Shown here piece after piece: positions 63,170 to 64,000 of a DNA stretch of 64,000 nucleotides (the stretch's first letter is position 1; each line of letters opens with the position of its first letter). The notes beneath the pieces were generated by a model. That model ran no database searches. It was not told where the DNA came from and worked only from the letters and a program-made list of their open reading frames with translations. This stretch comes from Mesostigma viride (lineage: Eukaryota > Streptophyta > Mesostigmatophyceae > Mesostigmatales > Mesostigmataceae), in assembly GCA_009746045.1 (NCBI GenBank), contig RPFO01002049.1:1-64000 (forward strand), written 5' to 3'. Made by a program: the position numbers and the translations under genes.

Positions 63170-64000
63170 GCGGGTGCCTCGTGCCAGCATTTCCATGTTC
63201 CAGTCAAACAGGCTTCTCTCATGCCCGTCAAACGTCACCATGTGCCAACATTTTTTGTGGGCCGGTGTTTTAGTGTGCCAGCCCTTGTAGTGTGCCAACA
63301 GTCTTGTAGCCTGCAATTCTCATGCCAGTATGTTTCGTGTGCCAGGATAGGCATCCTGGTGAGTCTTGATGTGTTTTGCTTGCATTTTGATGTCCATGGG
63401 GCACTGTGCAACGCATTCACCCCCCGGTTCCATCGGGTTCAGATCTTGTGTCTTTTCTGTACCTCTCCTGTCTGTACCCACTAGTTCTCTTGGCAGGTGC
63501 ATCTCTTGCTCGCTAGCAGGCTGTGTCCTTTTTTGTCCCCTGGGTCTCACCGACTTCCCACGGAAGGTTCTCGTTTTCCCGGATCGGGGATCCGCATTCT
63601 CTGCCCCTCATCCGCAACTGAGCTGGTGGAAGGTAGCTCTACTAAACCCACTGTTGCGGTTTGTCTTCCTAGTGCGCTATAAACAAAAATTCAGAGAACC
63701 ACAACTTAGCCCTTATTTGGTTCCACAATGGCTTGTATGGGACGAGACAGACCTGAAATGGCAAAGGGCAAGGCTACTGAAAACCCCACTCTCCAAACCC
63801 CGTGGCTTCTCCCTATGGGTATTCTCCTGTCAAGGGAAGGGTTCAGCTAAATCATTGACGTGGCGATGACTTATAGCCAATGCTGACGATCCACACCTTG
63901 TCTGCTATCTCCACATCGCGCCCGTGTCTCCACGTGCGGCCTCGACCTGTGACTGCATGCTCTTGTTCCCCAGTGTGCTGGCGCCCCTGGCAGGCGTCGT
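63170..64000 (+). other. 3' flank of the KH gene
   Basis: Scattered GTGTGCCAACA-like repeats at 63180-63350 (probable 3' UTR or downstream). No further exon can be supported; TGCTGGCGCCCCTGGCAGG at the window edge could belong to the next gene but is too short to call. Confidence 0.4.

Overview
The window is a nuclear segment of a eukaryote, most likely a green alga. Evidence: split genes with GT-AG introns; a plastid-type DUF1350 gene (family of cyanobacteria, algae and plants) with a transit-like N terminus; an internal telomere-like block mixing TTTAGGG and TTTTAGGG units (plant and chlorophyte types); and a mix of Ty3/gypsy, DIRS-like and LINE retroelements. No bacterial operon, rRNA or intact tRNA gene was seen. 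I cannot name the species. Many open frames in the repeats are compositional artefacts and are left out.

Region 1 (1 to about 34.3 kb) is almost entirely nested mobile DNA. LINE retrotransposons, nearly all on the minus strand, lie head to tail and end in (TTAA)n tails. They are interrupted by a Ty3/gypsy LTR element of about 11 kb (1859-13118) and by a 1.9 kb terminal-inverted-repeat element (25236-27137); a second 0.96 kb element (30798-31761) lies between LINE pieces. Two giant tetranucleotide arrays, (CATC)n at 1-812 and (GGGA)n at 14452-16140, sit at the same position in copies of one LINE 3' UTR.

The gypsy element is the most striking object. Its polyprotein reads Gag, CCHC knuckle, aspartic protease, a complete C5 cytosine DNA methyltransferase domain, reverse transcriptase, RNase H, integrase and a terminal PHD finger. 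One transposon thus carries a putative DNA-methylation writer and a putative histone reader. The reading frame changes twice, once at a 262-nt overlap and once by an apparent one-base break inside the integrase.

Region 2 (35 to 63.2 kb) holds host genes: a TMEM230-like small membrane protein gene (minus, 35104-35490); a candidate unidentified gene (plus, about 36.1-36.9 kb); a DUF1350 gene (minus, 54692 to 39917, at least seven exons) whose 8.5 kb intron contains a DIRS-like element with a tyrosine recombinase plus a 1.7 kb 18-bp minisatellite; and, divergent from it, a four-KH-domain RNA-binding protein gene (plus, 55463-63169, six exons, all introns phase 0) whose introns hold a 42-bp minisatellite, the telomere-like block and a 21-bp minisatellite. 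The DUF1350 and KH genes share a 770-bp intergenic region that probably holds both promoters.

Exon boundaries were read by hand from splice sites, frame continuity and family resemblance. Domain calls rest on motifs, not on database searches.
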